From positions 62,001 to 126,000 of the forward strand of contig NZ_QEYO01000013.1 of NCBI RefSeq assembly GCF_023718305.1: DNA of 64,000 nt, given 5' to 3'. A model generated the notes under the pieces. The model saw only the letters and a list, made by a program, of their open reading frames with translations. It was not told the DNA's origin and made no database searches. This DNA comes from Gramella sp. AN32 (GTDB lineage Bacteria; Bacteroidota; Bacteroidia; Flavobacteriales; Flavobacteriaceae). The position numbers and the translations under genes were made by a program. Positions 37,078 through 45,803 of the stretch are shown here, piece by piece (position 1 is the first letter of the stretch; each line of letters starts with the position of its first letter).

Positions 37078-38076
37078 TTATTTTAAATTGTGCCAATACC
37101 AATCCACAGCCTCTTCAAGACCTTCCTGAATATTATGCGTTGGCTGATATTTCAATAATTTTTTAGCTTTATCTACTGAGGCCAGGGAATGAGGAATATC
37201 ACCTGCCCTGTTAGGACCATGTTTTATTTCCACCTTGGCGATTTCTGAATCATATTCAGAAAGATATTTTTTTAAAAGTTCTGTTAATTCCAGTAAGTTC
37301 GTTCTGTCTCCTACTGCCGTGTTATAAACCTCATTTAATGCCGCTTCATTTTCTGAAGTTATCGCCAGCAAATTCATTTGCACTACATTATCGATATATG
37401 TGAAATCTCTTGAATAAGTTCCGTCACCATTTATAACCGGACTTTCATGTTGCATAAACTGCATCACAAATTTTGGAATCACTGCGGCATATGCTCCATT
37501 AGGATCTTGCTTTCTTCCAAATACATTAAAATATCTTAAACCGATGGTATCTAAATCATAGGCATCTTTAAAAATATCAGCATACAATTCATTTACGTAC
37601 TTTGTAATGGCATATGGTGAAAGGGGCTTGCCAATTTTATCTTCCACTTTAGGCAAAGCTTCAGAGTCCCCATAGGTTGAAGAGCTGGCGGCGTATACAA
37701 ATCGTTTGACACCTGATTCCTTCGCTGCAACCAGCATATTAAGAAATCCTGAAACATTTACGTCATTACTAGTAATAGGGTCCTTTAAAGATCTTGGAAC
37801 AGATCCTAAGGCTGCTTCATGTAAAATAAAATCTACACCGGAACATGCATTTTTGCAGGTTTCTAAATCACGAATGTCACCTTCTATAAGAGTAAAATTA
37901 GGCCTATCGATAATTTTATCGAGATTGTATTTGTGGCCGGTAGCAAAATTATCAAGACAAATCACATTTACATCTAAATCAACCAGTTTTTCGCAAAGAT
38001 TTGATCCTATAAATCCGGCACCTCCTGTTACTAAAACTGTGGAATTTTCTAGCTTTTTAAACTGAGATTCACTCAT
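37078..38076 (-). CDS. UDP-N-acetylglucosamine 4-epimerase (TviC/WbpP-like)
   Basis: 332-aa extended SDR epimerase, first gene of the glycan block. The NAD loop is TVLVTGGAGFIGSNLCEKLV, the middle motif is LHEAALGSVPRSLKDPITSN, and the catalytic set is AASSSTYGDSE with the Tyr-Lys of SPYAITKYVNELYADIF. LRYFNVFGRKQDPNGAYAAV is characteristic of the WbpP/TviC group, which prefers N-acetylated substrates. It interconverts UDP-GlcNAc and UDP-GalNAc for the adjacent dehydrogenase. A Bacteroidota -7 element lies 26 bases upstream of its ATG, so this is where I place the start of the operon. Confidence 0.9.
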   Translation of the reverse strand: MSESQFKKLENSTVLVTGGAGFIGSNLCEKLVDLDVNVICLDNFATGHKYNLDKIIDRPNFTLIEGDIRDLETCKNACSGVDFILHEAALGSVPRSLKDPITSNDVNVSGFLNMLVAAKESGVKRFVYAASSSTYGDSEALPKVEDKIGKPLSPYAITKYVNELYADIFKDAYDLDTIGLRYFNVFGRKQDPNGAYAAVIPKFVMQFMQHESPVINGDGTYSRDFTYIDNVVQMNLLAITSENEAALNEVYNTAVGDRTNLLELTELLKKYLSEYDSEIAKVEIKHGPNRAGDIPHSLASVDKAKKLLKYQPTHNIQEGLEEAVDWYWHNLK

Positions 38077-38101
38077 AAAAGTTTTTGCTTTATTAAGTCG
38101 G

Positions 38102-38109
38102 CAAATATA
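38102..38109 (-). promoter_or_regulatory. -7 promoter element of the glycan operon
   Basis: On the minus strand the sequence reads TATATTTG, a perfect match to the Bacteroidota TAnnTTTG element, ending 25 bases before the ATG of the epimerase gene. No clear -33 TTG was found at the usual distance. The 15 bases CTTATATTTGCCGAC around it recur exactly in front of glmM (54394-54401). The genes from here down to position 1 run in one direction with small gaps, so this may drive much of the block. Confidence 0.5.
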
Positions 38110-38178
38110 AGTAAACTAAAATCCTTAAATCCTAATTAAAACTTAAACAAAATTGAAAACGTTAATTTTTATTTTATA

Positions 38179-38335
38179 TTAGCTTTTTGCTAATTTCAAC
38201 AAATAGCTGCCATATTCATTTTGAATCTAACTCAACAATTTTGTCAACAAAGTTTTAAACTGATATTTTAACTTCCATATATTAATTTGCACCTCCAGTA
38301 ATTAATATTTTTTGATCCAAATCTTTTGTAACCAT
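38179..38335 (-). pseudogene. Collapsed rfbB-rfbA remnant (head of an epimerase/dehydratase, tail of RfbA)
   Basis: On the minus strand an ATG at 38335 opens MVTKDLDQKILITGGAN and then a stop (38282-38284). The last part is the N-terminal NAD loop of RfbB/epimerase proteins. Further on, 38226-38179 encodes IQNEYGSYLLKLAKS and a stop, which resembles the usual RfbA C-terminus (compare YGKYLKQL at the end of the intact rfbA). Between them nothing is left. The order dehydratase head then thymidylyltransferase tail equals the intact rfbB-rfbA order at 31481-33400. I infer an older rfbBA pair reduced by internal deletion. The pieces are short, so confidence is moderate. Confidence 0.5.
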
Positions 38336-38339
38336 AACT

Positions 38340-39344
38340 TTAAAACGTGGTTGATTCTAAATGCATCATGGTAGTTTTAACGATAACTTCAGAAAATTCA
38401 CTGCTGTTCTTATGTCCCTCTATCCGTTCGCTCAATAACTCTGTGGCCTTTGCCCCAATTTCTGCCGCGTGTTGCTCTATGTAACTAATAGATGGGGAAA
38501 GGTATTCGGCGATTTCACTGCTTATATATCCAATGATTTTTAAGTCTTCAGGCACTTTTAAATTATGCTCATAGGCGATTCTAGAGGCTAAAATTGAACT
38601 CATAAAATCTGTACATAATAAAGCTTCTAAATCATTTTCAGTGATAAGCTTATATATTTTAGTTTTTAAATCGTCCATATTGGTACTGGTAGCAGTAAAC
38701 ATTTCATCAGGCGCCATCCCATCCTGATAACCTTTCATCCTCAGTTTGCCCACTCCAACATGATGAATTGCCGAAGCCAGCCCTATTCTTTTACATCCTT
38801 TAGATTTAAAAAATTTAGTAGCATCATAAAAGCTTCTTTCATCATTTACCCCAACTTTATCCGCAGGTATATCAATATTAATACGGTCATAGATCACTAA
38901 AGGAATTTCATAATCTACCAATGAAAAGAGGTGGTCATATTCCTGTTTTCGTTGTGTTTCTTCGGAAACCGCAATTAAAACCCCATCCACAAAACCGGAT
39001 GTGAGAAGATCACAAATCTGCTTTTCCCGGTCTAAAGATTCATTTGATATATAAGTAATCACCTGTAAATTATTTTTCTGGGCCTCTGCCTCCATTCCAG
39101 AAAGTACTCCGGCAAAAAATGTATTAGAAATGTTGGGAATCACAACCCCAATCGTCCCAGTTTTATTCTTTTTCAGGTTAACGGCAACCGGGTTTGGTCT
39201 GTAGTTATGCAAAGCTGCAAGTTCCTTGACACGATCAGCGGTTTTCGGACTAATTTCCGGACTATCGTTCAAAGCCTTCGAAACAGTAGAAACTGAAACA
39301 TTGAGTAGTTTCGAAAGTTCTTTTAAGGTGATTTTTGTTTTCAT
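38340..39344 (-). CDS. LacI-family transcriptional regulator
   Basis: 334-aa LacI/GalR repressor. The HTH and hinge are ITLKELSKLLNVSVSTVSKA and LNDSPEISPKTADRVKELA (residues about 4-45), followed by NYRPNPVAVNLKKNKTGTIG and a periplasmic-binding-like effector domain (VVIPNISNTFFAGVLSGMEA). It is on the same strand as the glycan block and immediately upstream of it, separated by 263 bases that contain the rfbBA remnant and the operon promoter. Regulation of the block or of carbohydrate use elsewhere are both possible. I saw no clear LacI operator palindrome near either promoter. Confidence 0.87.
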   Translation of the reverse strand: MKTKITLKELSKLLNVSVSTVSKALNDSPEISPKTADRVKELAALHNYRPNPVAVNLKKNKTGTIGVVIPNISNTFFAGVLSGMEAEAQKNNLQVITYISNESLDREKQICDLLTSGFVDGVLIAVSEETQRKQEYDHLFSLVDYEIPLVIYDRINIDIPADKVGVNDERSFYDATKFFKSKGCKRIGLASAIHHVGVGKLRMKGYQDGMAPDEMFTATSTNMDDLKTKIYKLITENDLEALLCTDFMSSILASRIAYEHNLKVPEDLKIIGYISSEIAEYLSPSISYIEQHAAEIGAKATELLSERIEGHKNSSEFSEVIVKTTMMHLESTTF

Positions 39345-39434
39345 GGACCAAATTTATTTTGCAGCTAGCCTATAAAAGGTTAGTTTGCTGAGAAATTCAA
39401 ATTTGAAATCTTTCAGTCTTCAAATATAATTAAT

Positions 39435-39899
39435 GTGTTTCAGAAAATTCATCATATCAACATTCATCCTGAAAAACCAACTTTAATTTGGGATGGGGAC
39501 TGTGGCTTTTGTAAATTTTGGAAAACACGCTGGGAATTAAAAACCGAAAACAGTATCGTTTTCAGAACTTTCCAGGAAGCGGCCGATAACTTTCAGGAAA
39601 TACCTTTAAAAGAGTTTAAAAAGGCCAGTAGGCTTATTGATACTGAAGGAAATGTATTTAGCGGCCCAGATTCTGCCTATCGAAGCCTGTGGTATGGCGG
39701 TAATAAATTCTGGCATCATTTATATAAAAAATCCTCCATATTTTGTGATATAAGCGACCATACCTACAATCATATCGCAAAAAACAGAAGCTTTTATTTT
39801 AAAGCAACCCATCTTTTATTTGGAAAAAACCCTAGGAATCTCAAACCATACTGGCTCCTTTATCTTTTTGCGGTGATCTTGATTTTTTTCCTCTTATGA
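39435..39899 (+). CDS. DCC-family thiol-disulfide oxidoreductase-like protein (DUF393)
   Basis: 154-aa protein of the DUF393/DCC group. The naming motif Asp-x-x-Cys-x-x-Cys is in PTLIWDGDCGFCKFWKTRWE (about residues 15-34). A single C-terminal hydrophobic segment (YWLLYLFAVILIFFLL) should anchor it to a membrane. The only start that keeps the motif is GTG at 39435. Function is not established; a redox role is suggested by the thioredoxin-like fold. It overlaps the next small gene by 4 bases and is divergent from the LacI gene. Confidence 0.8.
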   Translation: MFQKIHHINIHPEKPTLIWDGDCGFCKFWKTRWELKTENSIVFRTFQEAADNFQEIPLKEFKKASRLIDTEGNVFSGPDSAYRSLWYGGNKFWHHLYKKSSIFCDISDHTYNHIAKNRSFYFKATHLLFGKNPRNLKPYWLLYLFAVILIFFLL

Positions 39900-40036
39900 A
39901 ATTTCTAAAAAAATACTGGTTTTATATCCTGGCTGCATTCATTACCATTATTGGTATATGGACCGGGTGGTATTACTTCTTATTAATTATCTTTCCGCTA
40001 ACAATTTTTCAGAAGAAAAATAAAGAAGAAGAATGA
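39896..40036 (+). CDS. Small membrane protein, 46 aa
   Basis: Short gene starting in the ATGA overlap with the DCC protein stop. It reads MKFLKKYWFYILAAFITIIG and continues through a second hydrophobic stretch (WYYFLLIIFPLTIF) to a charged tail QKKNKEEE. Translational coupling, positive N-terminus and two hydrophobic segments support it as a real product. It is probably a partner of the preceding membrane-anchored DCC protein. No family recognised. Confidence 0.6.
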   Translation: MKFLKKYWFYILAAFITIIGIWTGWYYFLLIIFPLTIFQKKNKEEE

Positions 40037-40087
40037 GAACTCCATAAAATTTCTCAAGTTAAATTTATACTAAACCCCTCGTCGTTT

Positions 40088-40118
40088 TTGCTATACCGTT
40101 ACATTCAGAGTAATTTAC
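40088..40118 (+). promoter_or_regulatory. Candidate promoter for the 106-aa gene
   Basis: A -33 type TTG (40088-40090), then 20 bases, then TAATTTAC (40111-40118), which matches TAnnTTTG at six of eight places counting the two free ones. It lies 22 bases before the ATG at 40141. Spacing fits Bacteroidota sigma-A promoters, but the -7 box is imperfect. Confidence 0.35.
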
Positions 40119-40140
40119 CGTTTAAATTAAATTTAAGATT

Positions 40141-40461
40141 ATGAAAGATTACGGAACACTTTCCCAAGCCATAAATAAATTAAAATTAGAAGAAGGTTAC
40201 GAACATGATTTTAATTTATTAGACGAAAAAATTGAAATAAAATCTGCCAAAGAAAGCTTCGGAGTTGAAGAGTTTGAAGTGGATAAAGTGCTGCGCTTTG
40301 AAGGGATGAGCAATCCTGATGACAATGCCATTCTCTATGCTATCACCACAACCAATGGTAAAAAAGGAGTCCTTACAGATGGTTATGGAATATCCGGTGG
40401 TCAAATCTCAAAAAAGCTAATGAATAAATTAGACTTAAAAGATAATCGTCCTACGGAATAA
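40141..40461 (+). CDS. Small conserved hypothetical protein, 106 aa
   Basis: Soluble acidic protein starting MKDYGTLSQAINKLKLEEGY and ending with a GVLTDGYGISGGQISKKL region. Homologues in flavobacteria are often labelled phosphoribosylpyrophosphate synthetase, but at this length and without the PRPP-binding loop that label cannot describe a working enzyme. The neighbouring genes are Dps and MscS, both stress-linked, so a stress role is a guess from position only. Confidence 0.65.
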   Translation: MKDYGTLSQAINKLKLEEGYEHDFNLLDEKIEIKSAKESFGVEEFEVDKVLRFEGMSNPDDNAILYAITTTNGKKGVLTDGYGISGGQISKKLMNKLDLKDNRPTE

Positions 40462-40565
40462 GTTTTACAGGCGTTAAATTTCTATTAAATTCCTTATTAA
40501 AATTTAGCAGAGCTAAGTTTCATTGTATTTTCGTATTGATTTTGTAAAAACAATAAATAAAAACT

Positions 40566-41060
40566 ATGAACTATTTAGGATTAGATACTAAAAAAACGGA
40601 AAAGGTTGTGGAAGACCTTAATATTCTCTTAGCAGATTATCATCTCTACTATCAAAAGCTTAGAAATTTTCATTGGAATGTCATTGGTAGAAATTTCTTT
40701 GATCTTCACGAAAAATTTGAAGAGTTATATGACGAAGCTAAATTGAAAGTGGATGAAATTGCCGAAAGAATTCTAACTTTACGATTCCAACCCACCAGTA
40801 ATATGAGTGATTACCTAAAGATGTCTAACTTAAAGGAATCCCCATCCGAGCTTACCGATAGCGAAATGATTACAATTTTATTGGAAGATCATGGAACTTT
40901 ATTAAACCAAATGAGAAAGGTTGTGGAAACTGCAGATAAAGCGAGCGACGAAGGCACGATTGACCTGATTGGGGCATATATTCGTGAATTAGAAAAGACC
41001 AGTTGGATGTTGGATTCCTGGAAAATGAAAACTAAAGCAACCCACAAAGAAATTAAATAA
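40566..41060 (+). CDS. dps: Dps-family DNA-protection/ferritin-like protein
   Basis: 164 aa, usual Dps length, a four-helix ferritin-like subunit that would form a 12-mer storing iron and guarding DNA against peroxide. The ferroxidase ligands are visible: His in LRNFHWNVIGRNFFDLH (about residues 37-53) and the Asp/Glu set in FEELYDEAKLKVDEIAERI (about residues 56-74). LEDHGTLLNQMRKVVETA is the third helix. It precedes the MscS gene by 21 bases, so they may be cotranscribed. Confidence 0.88.
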   Translation: MNYLGLDTKKTEKVVEDLNILLADYHLYYQKLRNFHWNVIGRNFFDLHEKFEELYDEAKLKVDEIAERILTLRFQPTSNMSDYLKMSNLKESPSELTDSEMITILLEDHGTLLNQMRKVVETADKASDEGTIDLIGAYIRELEKTSWMLDSWKMKTKATHKEIK

Positions 41061-41081
41061 TAAATATCAATAAAATAATAC

Positions 41082-41960
41082 ATGGAAGGATTTAATATTG
41101 AAGATTCTATAAGAGGCATTTGGGATAAATTAGGAAACTGGCTCGATGCTGCAATCCTGGGATTACCAAATTTCATCTTAGCCGTAATCGTATTTATAAT
41201 CTTTATTATAATTGCCAAATATGTAGGCAGTGCTTTCAATAAAATCTTTCGAAAAAGCATCAAACAGGAATCCATACGGCAAATGGCCATTAAGGTCATT
41301 AAAGCCATTATTATTCTCATAGGTTTCTTTTTTGCCCTTGGTTTACTAAATTTAAATACCGTTTTAACTTCTATTCTTGGAGCAGCAGGTGTTGTTGGTT
41401 TAGCTATTGGCTTAGCGCTTCAGGGTACTTTGAACAATACATTTTCCGGGGTAATTTTAAGTTTCTTACCAGAAATCCAAATTGGAGACTGGGTGGAAAC
41501 TAATGGTTTTGCAGGTTCAATAACTGAAATTAATCTTCGGAATATTGTTATTAAGCAATCTGATAATAATTATGTAATTATCCCAAACTCCAAAATTGTG
41601 GATGAACCCTTTAAGAACTTTTCCAGAACGCCGCGATCAAGGGTTTTTATCCATTGTGGCGTAGGTTATAAATCTGATCTGGAAATGGTCCGTGATTTGA
41701 CCATTAAAGTTTTGGAAGAGCATTTTCCGCAGAGGGGAAACGAGGAAGTAGAATTTATGTATCAGGAATTTGGCGATAGTTCCATAAATTATGTCGCCAG
41801 GTTTTGGACAGATGTCACCAAGAACCGTGATATTTTAATCGCACAGAATAAAGCCATTATTGAAATTAAAAAGGCTTATGACGCGAAGGGAATAAATATT
41901 CCATTCCCTATAAGAACTATCGATTTCACCAATAGTCTTTCTCTTTCTAATAAAGACTAA
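41082..41960 (+). CDS. Small-conductance mechanosensitive channel (MscS family)
   Basis: 292-aa inner membrane channel that opens on osmotic downshift. Three N-terminal helices are seen, about residues 20-45, 65-90 and 95-120. The pore-lining helix reads ILGAAGVVGLAIGLALQGTL, with the Gly/Ala packing pattern of MscS TM3, followed by NTFSGVILSFLPEIQIGDWV, the start of the beta domain. DNNYVIIPNSKIVDEPFKNF is the standard loop. The C-terminal alpha/beta part ends IKKAYDAKGINIPFPIRTID. Length is like E. coli MscS (286 aa). A strong terminator follows. Confidence 0.92.
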   Translation: MEGFNIEDSIRGIWDKLGNWLDAAILGLPNFILAVIVFIIFIIIAKYVGSAFNKIFRKSIKQESIRQMAIKVIKAIIILIGFFFALGLLNLNTVLTSILGAAGVVGLAIGLALQGTLNNTFSGVILSFLPEIQIGDWVETNGFAGSITEINLRNIVIKQSDNNYVIIPNSKIVDEPFKNFSRTPRSRVFIHCGVGYKSDLEMVRDLTIKVLEEHFPQRGNEEVEFMYQEFGDSSINYVARFWTDVTKNRDILIAQNKAIIEIKKAYDAKGINIPFPIRTIDFTNSLSLSNKD

Positions 41961-41973
41961 TAAATTTTTAAAG

Positions 41974-42013
41974 CAAAAAAATCCGGCAGATTGTGATCTG
42001 CCGGATTTTTTTA
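41974..42013. terminator. Bidirectional intrinsic terminator
   Basis: A perfect 12-base-pair hairpin: arm AATCCGGCAGAT (41980-41991), loop TGTG, arm ATCTGCCGGATT (41996-42007). It is preceded by an A-run and followed by a T-run, so it can stop transcription from both sides. It lies between the converging MscS gene and the phosphoesterase gene. Confidence 0.92.
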
Positions 42014-42030
42014 TTATTGAAGTTTTGAGC

Positions 42031-45000
42031 TTAAAATTTAAAACCAAATCCAAAGCTTAGCCTTGCTCCTTCGTTCCCGGAGAACACACTAAAATTCCCC
42101 TGAACACTATCCGCAGAAGTTATCCATAATCCTCCCCCATAACTGTCGTGCCATAATTTACTATCCTGGCCATCTGTCCAAACCCTACCCAGATCATACC
42201 CGGTATAAATACCTAATTGAAAAGGAAGAAAACTGGTTTTTATGGTGTTGAAAGTATAACGAAGGTCTGCTCCTGCTCCAAATGCACTTTTACCCTGGTA
42301 TCTTTCCAGCCTATATCCTCTTAAACCATTTCTAGCCCCCAATTTGGCCGCCTGGTAAAACTCAAATTCCTGGCCCATATTTATTTGTGCTTCTGCCCTT
42401 GTTTTAAGGACCAGTTTTCTGTTTTCAGTTAAAGAATTATAGAATCCCATATATGGTTTAAAGTATCCATATTGCCTCTCGAGCTTTGCGGTATTCTGTT
42501 TATAGCCCAGATTAAGTTCGAAGAGCATCCCCCTGGTGGGATTTAGAGCATTATCATAACTTTCATAACGATACATCCCATCTAATCCGGCGAAGTACTT
42601 GCGATCGAAAAATTCAGGAGTATTACTTAAATAAGTATCTGCTACATAACCATCTTCCTGTTTTACATCTACACTTTCAAAACTTGTTGTTAATCTGAAA
42701 AAACTACCGAAAGGTGTCTTATTCACCAAAGCTGCTTTTACTCCAATTTCATTTAAGCCCACTCGATTATAATCCATTCCCAACTCATCGTCTGGATTAT
42801 AAGTTTCGTTTCCAAATCCGAAGAAGTTATGTGTAAACTCGGGACTTGAGTAATTAGCCCCTAAAAGCAAATTAAATTTACCCACGATACTGGCAAATTC
42901 AGCAGTATAATCTAGGGCGAAACCATTGGTCGCTGTGTGAAATTCAGCTCCAATAGAATGTTGGGTGGTAAAAGGATTCCTTTTGAATTTATTGATAGAT
43001 TTTACGAATTTCAAACCTATATTATACTCTTCATCAGGATTATATTCAAAATTCGGGATAATACTTCCAGATGAGAAAGTTTTCTTATCCTTATCGTACG
43101 TATTTATCTCATAATTATCTGTGAACCTAAAAGAAGCCCCACCATCTTTCTCTACCGTGTTTGGTAAAGATTTGTGATCATACAATTTTACATTACTACT
43201 ATTCTCGATATTATAAATATCGTTATCCTGACCTCCAATCACACGTACAAAAATTGGACTCGTACCCTCACCTTTTACTGAAATTCTGTCGGCATCATCA
43301 AGACCATACACCCAAATTTCCCCCGTTTCTTCTGGCTTATATATTTTATCACTTAAGCTTTCGGCTCTTTCGCCATCTTTATTTCGGGTAATGGTCACCC
43401 TGGTATTTCCATCTTCCAATCGTTCCACATCGATAAAATCATCTTTATCGCTTCCGGTTACAATAGCCAGGCTGGCCATATGATCATAGTATCTTAAAGC
43501 AATATCTACAATCTTATTTCTTCTTGCTTTTACATTAGATATAAGTTCATCTGTAATTTCCCCCTGAGTTTCTTCGGGCAATTCAGCAAATGCTTCTTCA
43601 ATAACTTCATCTGTTAAATGTTCATGGATATAAACCGCTTCATCCAGCCAGGCCTGCTTCCCTTCATTCTGAATTAGGGATCTATCTAATCCTAAAGCTG
43701 CAATATTGAACCATTCCACATCCTGAATATCATCACCATATACTGCAAATTGATTTGCAAACCCGGTTAAAGCCCTTAGGGTTCCAAAAAATGCTCCGTC
43801 AAAATTTGAAAAGACCTGATCCCTATCCCTTGGAATTGGTTCAAAATGATGGATTCCATTTGCGTCCTCAACTTCAGCCCATCTCCATTGATCCTGATGG
43901 CGATCCCAGTCCCCTACCAACATGTCAAATATCCTGGCGCGAACATATGCTTTTTCATCCAGCACATATTTTTCATCTCGCCGCAATCTTTCGATCATAT
44001 CTGCCGTGCTTATAATATCATGATTAGGCATTCCAAAAGATTTATAATCTTTCCAACCCTCTTCCGGTCTTTCAACGATCATATATATATCATCTCCATG
44101 CACAGAATTGTATTTACCTAAAGCCTCCTGTTTTGGAAGATAAAATACCTTCGGATTTGTATGAAATACACCGGCAGCTTCACTTAATTTAGGGATTGCC
44201 AGAAAACCATAAGGATGGGCCGCTGTATAAAAATCGGCAATCAAATTTTCAGCTACCGTATTTTCCAGCTGATTTTCAACCTGCTGATTTTTAAAAGCAA
44301 CATTCTGAAGAAATTGCAGCGCATCTTTTCGCACTCTTCTAATATTATAATCCCTCCCCAAACTATCTTTCATACGAAGTGATACAGTTTGGTGACCTCC
44401 ACCTTCACGTACCACTTTAAGCCCTCCATAAAGTGTATCCAAATCGGCAACTTTTAATGTTACATCAGTTCCATATAGTTTCCGGTAACGTTCGCCCCAA
44501 ACGGTTTTGTGTACCGTGCTTTTTTCTGTTTCGTCATCCTTATATATTGAAGCGGTCATTTCCTTGGGAAAACTATCCGGATAATCTTTAAAATCATAGG
44601 GCACGGGAGTTTTAAAAATTTCTTTCTGATACATCAATTTTGGCTTATTTTCCTCGTTCCCGTAAAAACTCACCCAGGAAGAACCATCAGTAAAGACATC
44701 AACTACCGCAAAACCCTGGGCTGGATAAGCGAATAATCCATCGTTACTTAAGGTCGCATAGGAACCTTTGGAGCCAGAACCGCTCACGATTTGTTTTACA
44801 CTATCATGTTCGATATATTGTAATGAATGTTCGTGCCCAGATACAAACAAAGCCCGCTCACTTCCACGGGCGATCGTAGCCAAACGGGTAGCTAAAGATT
44901 TATATCGGTTATTTTGTGCATCCTGAATAGAAACTCCTCCTGTAGTTCTAATTAAAGTAGCGAGAGAAGCTAAAATTGGTAATGGAATTTTCTTCTGGGA

Positions 45001-45747
45001 AGGATATAAATGCCTGTCCAACGTATATTGTCCTCCATGTACTCCATTGGTATAAATAGGATGATGCAGGGCAATAATCACCGTTTTATTTTCATTTTGC
45101 TTTAATTCCGATTCCAGTGCCAGGAACATCCCTTCCCTGGTTTTGATCTGGTCGCAATTATCATTAATTAAGGGATTATCGTCCCAATCTTCCAAATACC
45201 ACTGAGAGTCAATCACTAAAAGTTGAATATTATCTGAAATCTCTATAGATTCAAATCCGCAACCAATTTCCGGGGCCCAAAGTAAAATTTCTTCAAATTT
45301 ACTTTTCAAATAATCCTTCTGGCGCCGTAGTCCTGTTAGTTTTTCATTATACCAATCGTGATTTCCGGGAATAAATATTACTTTTCCCTCATAATTTTCA
45401 ATGGCATCTAATTGGGCATCTAACCTATATTCGGCCTCTTCCCTGTCTAAAGAACTTTCGGGGGGCATTCCTCCAGGATAGATATTATCCCCAAGGAAAA
45501 TTGAATAATTTTCGGTCTTATTTACTGAATCAAGGAAAGATTTAAAGGCTAACAAACCTAAGGAAGAACCGCCAGGTGGGGAATATCCCCCATCCCCAAG
45601 AAGGTAGAAAGATTTTTCAATTTCTTTATTTTTTGGGTATTCCCAATCCTTTTTGGCTTCACCCTCCCTGTATTTGGCAGTATAGGTAGCACAGGAAAAA
45701 CAGGAAAAAACCAGAATAATAATTGGCCAAACGTTAAGATTTCTCAT
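42031..45747 (-). CDS. Outer-membrane lipoprotein: metallophosphoesterase, kinase-like domain and beta-barrel
   Basis: 1238 aa. The N-terminus ends a lipoprotein signal at FSCFSC. Residues about 45-400 are a calcineurin-like phosphoesterase: FYLLGDGGYS, SIFLGDNIYPGG, FIPGNHDWYNE, ALHHPIYTNG and SGHEHSLQY supply the metal ligands. Residues about 430-760 contain MLVGDWDRHQDQWRW (near 610) and PIPRDRDQVF (near 640), which recall the catalytic and metal loops of atypical (CotH/FAM20/HipA-like) kinases. The last 350 or so residues look like beta strands and end GARLSFGFGFKF with a terminal Phe, as in Omp85/BamA-type barrels. A phosphatase/kinase-like module displayed by its own barrel is the inferred picture. 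Substrate unknown. Confidence 0.8.
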   Translation of the reverse strand: MRNLNVWPIIILVFSCFSCATYTAKYREGEAKKDWEYPKNKEIEKSFYLLGDGGYSPPGGSSLGLLAFKSFLDSVNKTENYSIFLGDNIYPGGMPPESSLDREEAEYRLDAQLDAIENYEGKVIFIPGNHDWYNEKLTGLRRQKDYLKSKFEEILLWAPEIGCGFESIEISDNIQLLVIDSQWYLEDWDDNPLINDNCDQIKTREGMFLALESELKQNENKTVIIALHHPIYTNGVHGGQYTLDRHLYPSQKKIPLPILASLATLIRTTGGVSIQDAQNNRYKSLATRLATIARGSERALFVSGHEHSLQYIEHDSVKQIVSGSGSKGSYATLSNDGLFAYPAQGFAVVDVFTDGSSWVSFYGNEENKPKLMYQKEIFKTPVPYDFKDYPDSFPKEMTASIYKDDETEKSTVHKTVWGERYRKLYGTDVTLKVADLDTLYGGLKVVREGGGHQTVSLRMKDSLGRDYNIRRVRKDALQFLQNVAFKNQQVENQLENTVAENLIADFYTAAHPYGFLAIPKLSEAAGVFHTNPKVFYLPKQEALGKYNSVHGDDIYMIVERPEEGWKDYKSFGMPNHDIISTADMIERLRRDEKYVLDEKAYVRARIFDMLVGDWDRHQDQWRWAEVEDANGIHHFEPIPRDRDQVFSNFDGAFFGTLRALTGFANQFAVYGDDIQDVEWFNIAALGLDRSLIQNEGKQAWLDEAVYIHEHLTDEVIEEAFAELPEETQGEITDELISNVKARRNKIVDIALRYYDHMASLAIVTGSDKDDFIDVERLEDGNTRVTITRNKDGERAESLSDKIYKPEETGEIWVYGLDDADRISVKGEGTSPIFVRVIGGQDNDIYNIENSSNVKLYDHKSLPNTVEKDGGASFRFTDNYEINTYDKDKKTFSSGSIIPNFEYNPDEEYNIGLKFVKSINKFKRNPFTTQHSIGAEFHTATNGFALDYTAEFASIVGKFNLLLGANYSSPEFTHNFFGFGNETYNPDDELGMDYNRVGLNEIGVKAALVNKTPFGSFFRLTTSFESVDVKQEDGYVADTYLSNTPEFFDRKYFAGLDGMYRYESYDNALNPTRGMLFELNLGYKQNTAKLERQYGYFKPYMGFYNSLTENRKLVLKTRAEAQINMGQEFEFYQAAKLGARNGLRGYRLERYQGKSAFGAGADLRYTFNTIKTSFLPFQLGIYTGYDLGRVWTDGQDSKLWHDSYGGGLWITSADSVQGNFSVFSGNEGARLSFGFGFKF

Positions 45748-45803
45748 AGAAAAAGTTGGTAGGAATTTTTGTAATTTGGTCTGACAATTTAAGAATTAAT
45801 TGC

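Noticed and set aside
1..38076. Whole block as a mobile island with integrase or attachment sites
   Set aside because: No integrase, tRNA gene, transposase or flanking direct repeat was seen at the visible right end; the left end is outside the window.
39349..39356. TAAATTTG on the minus strand as LacI-gene promoter
   Set aside because: The box ends only 4 bases before the ATG, too close for a normal -7 element unless the true start lies further downstream, which the HTH position does not allow.
42031..45747. Several plus-strand frames of 70-90 codons opposite the phosphoesterase gene
   Set aside because: All are shadows of a long gene with clear domains; none has a start context or family.
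45756..45803. Upstream extension of the HD-Pycsar-like protein (16 extra codons)
   Set aside because: The first residues would be unlike the family and would leave only 8 bases to the divergent gene; ATG 45804 starts right at the HD domain helix.
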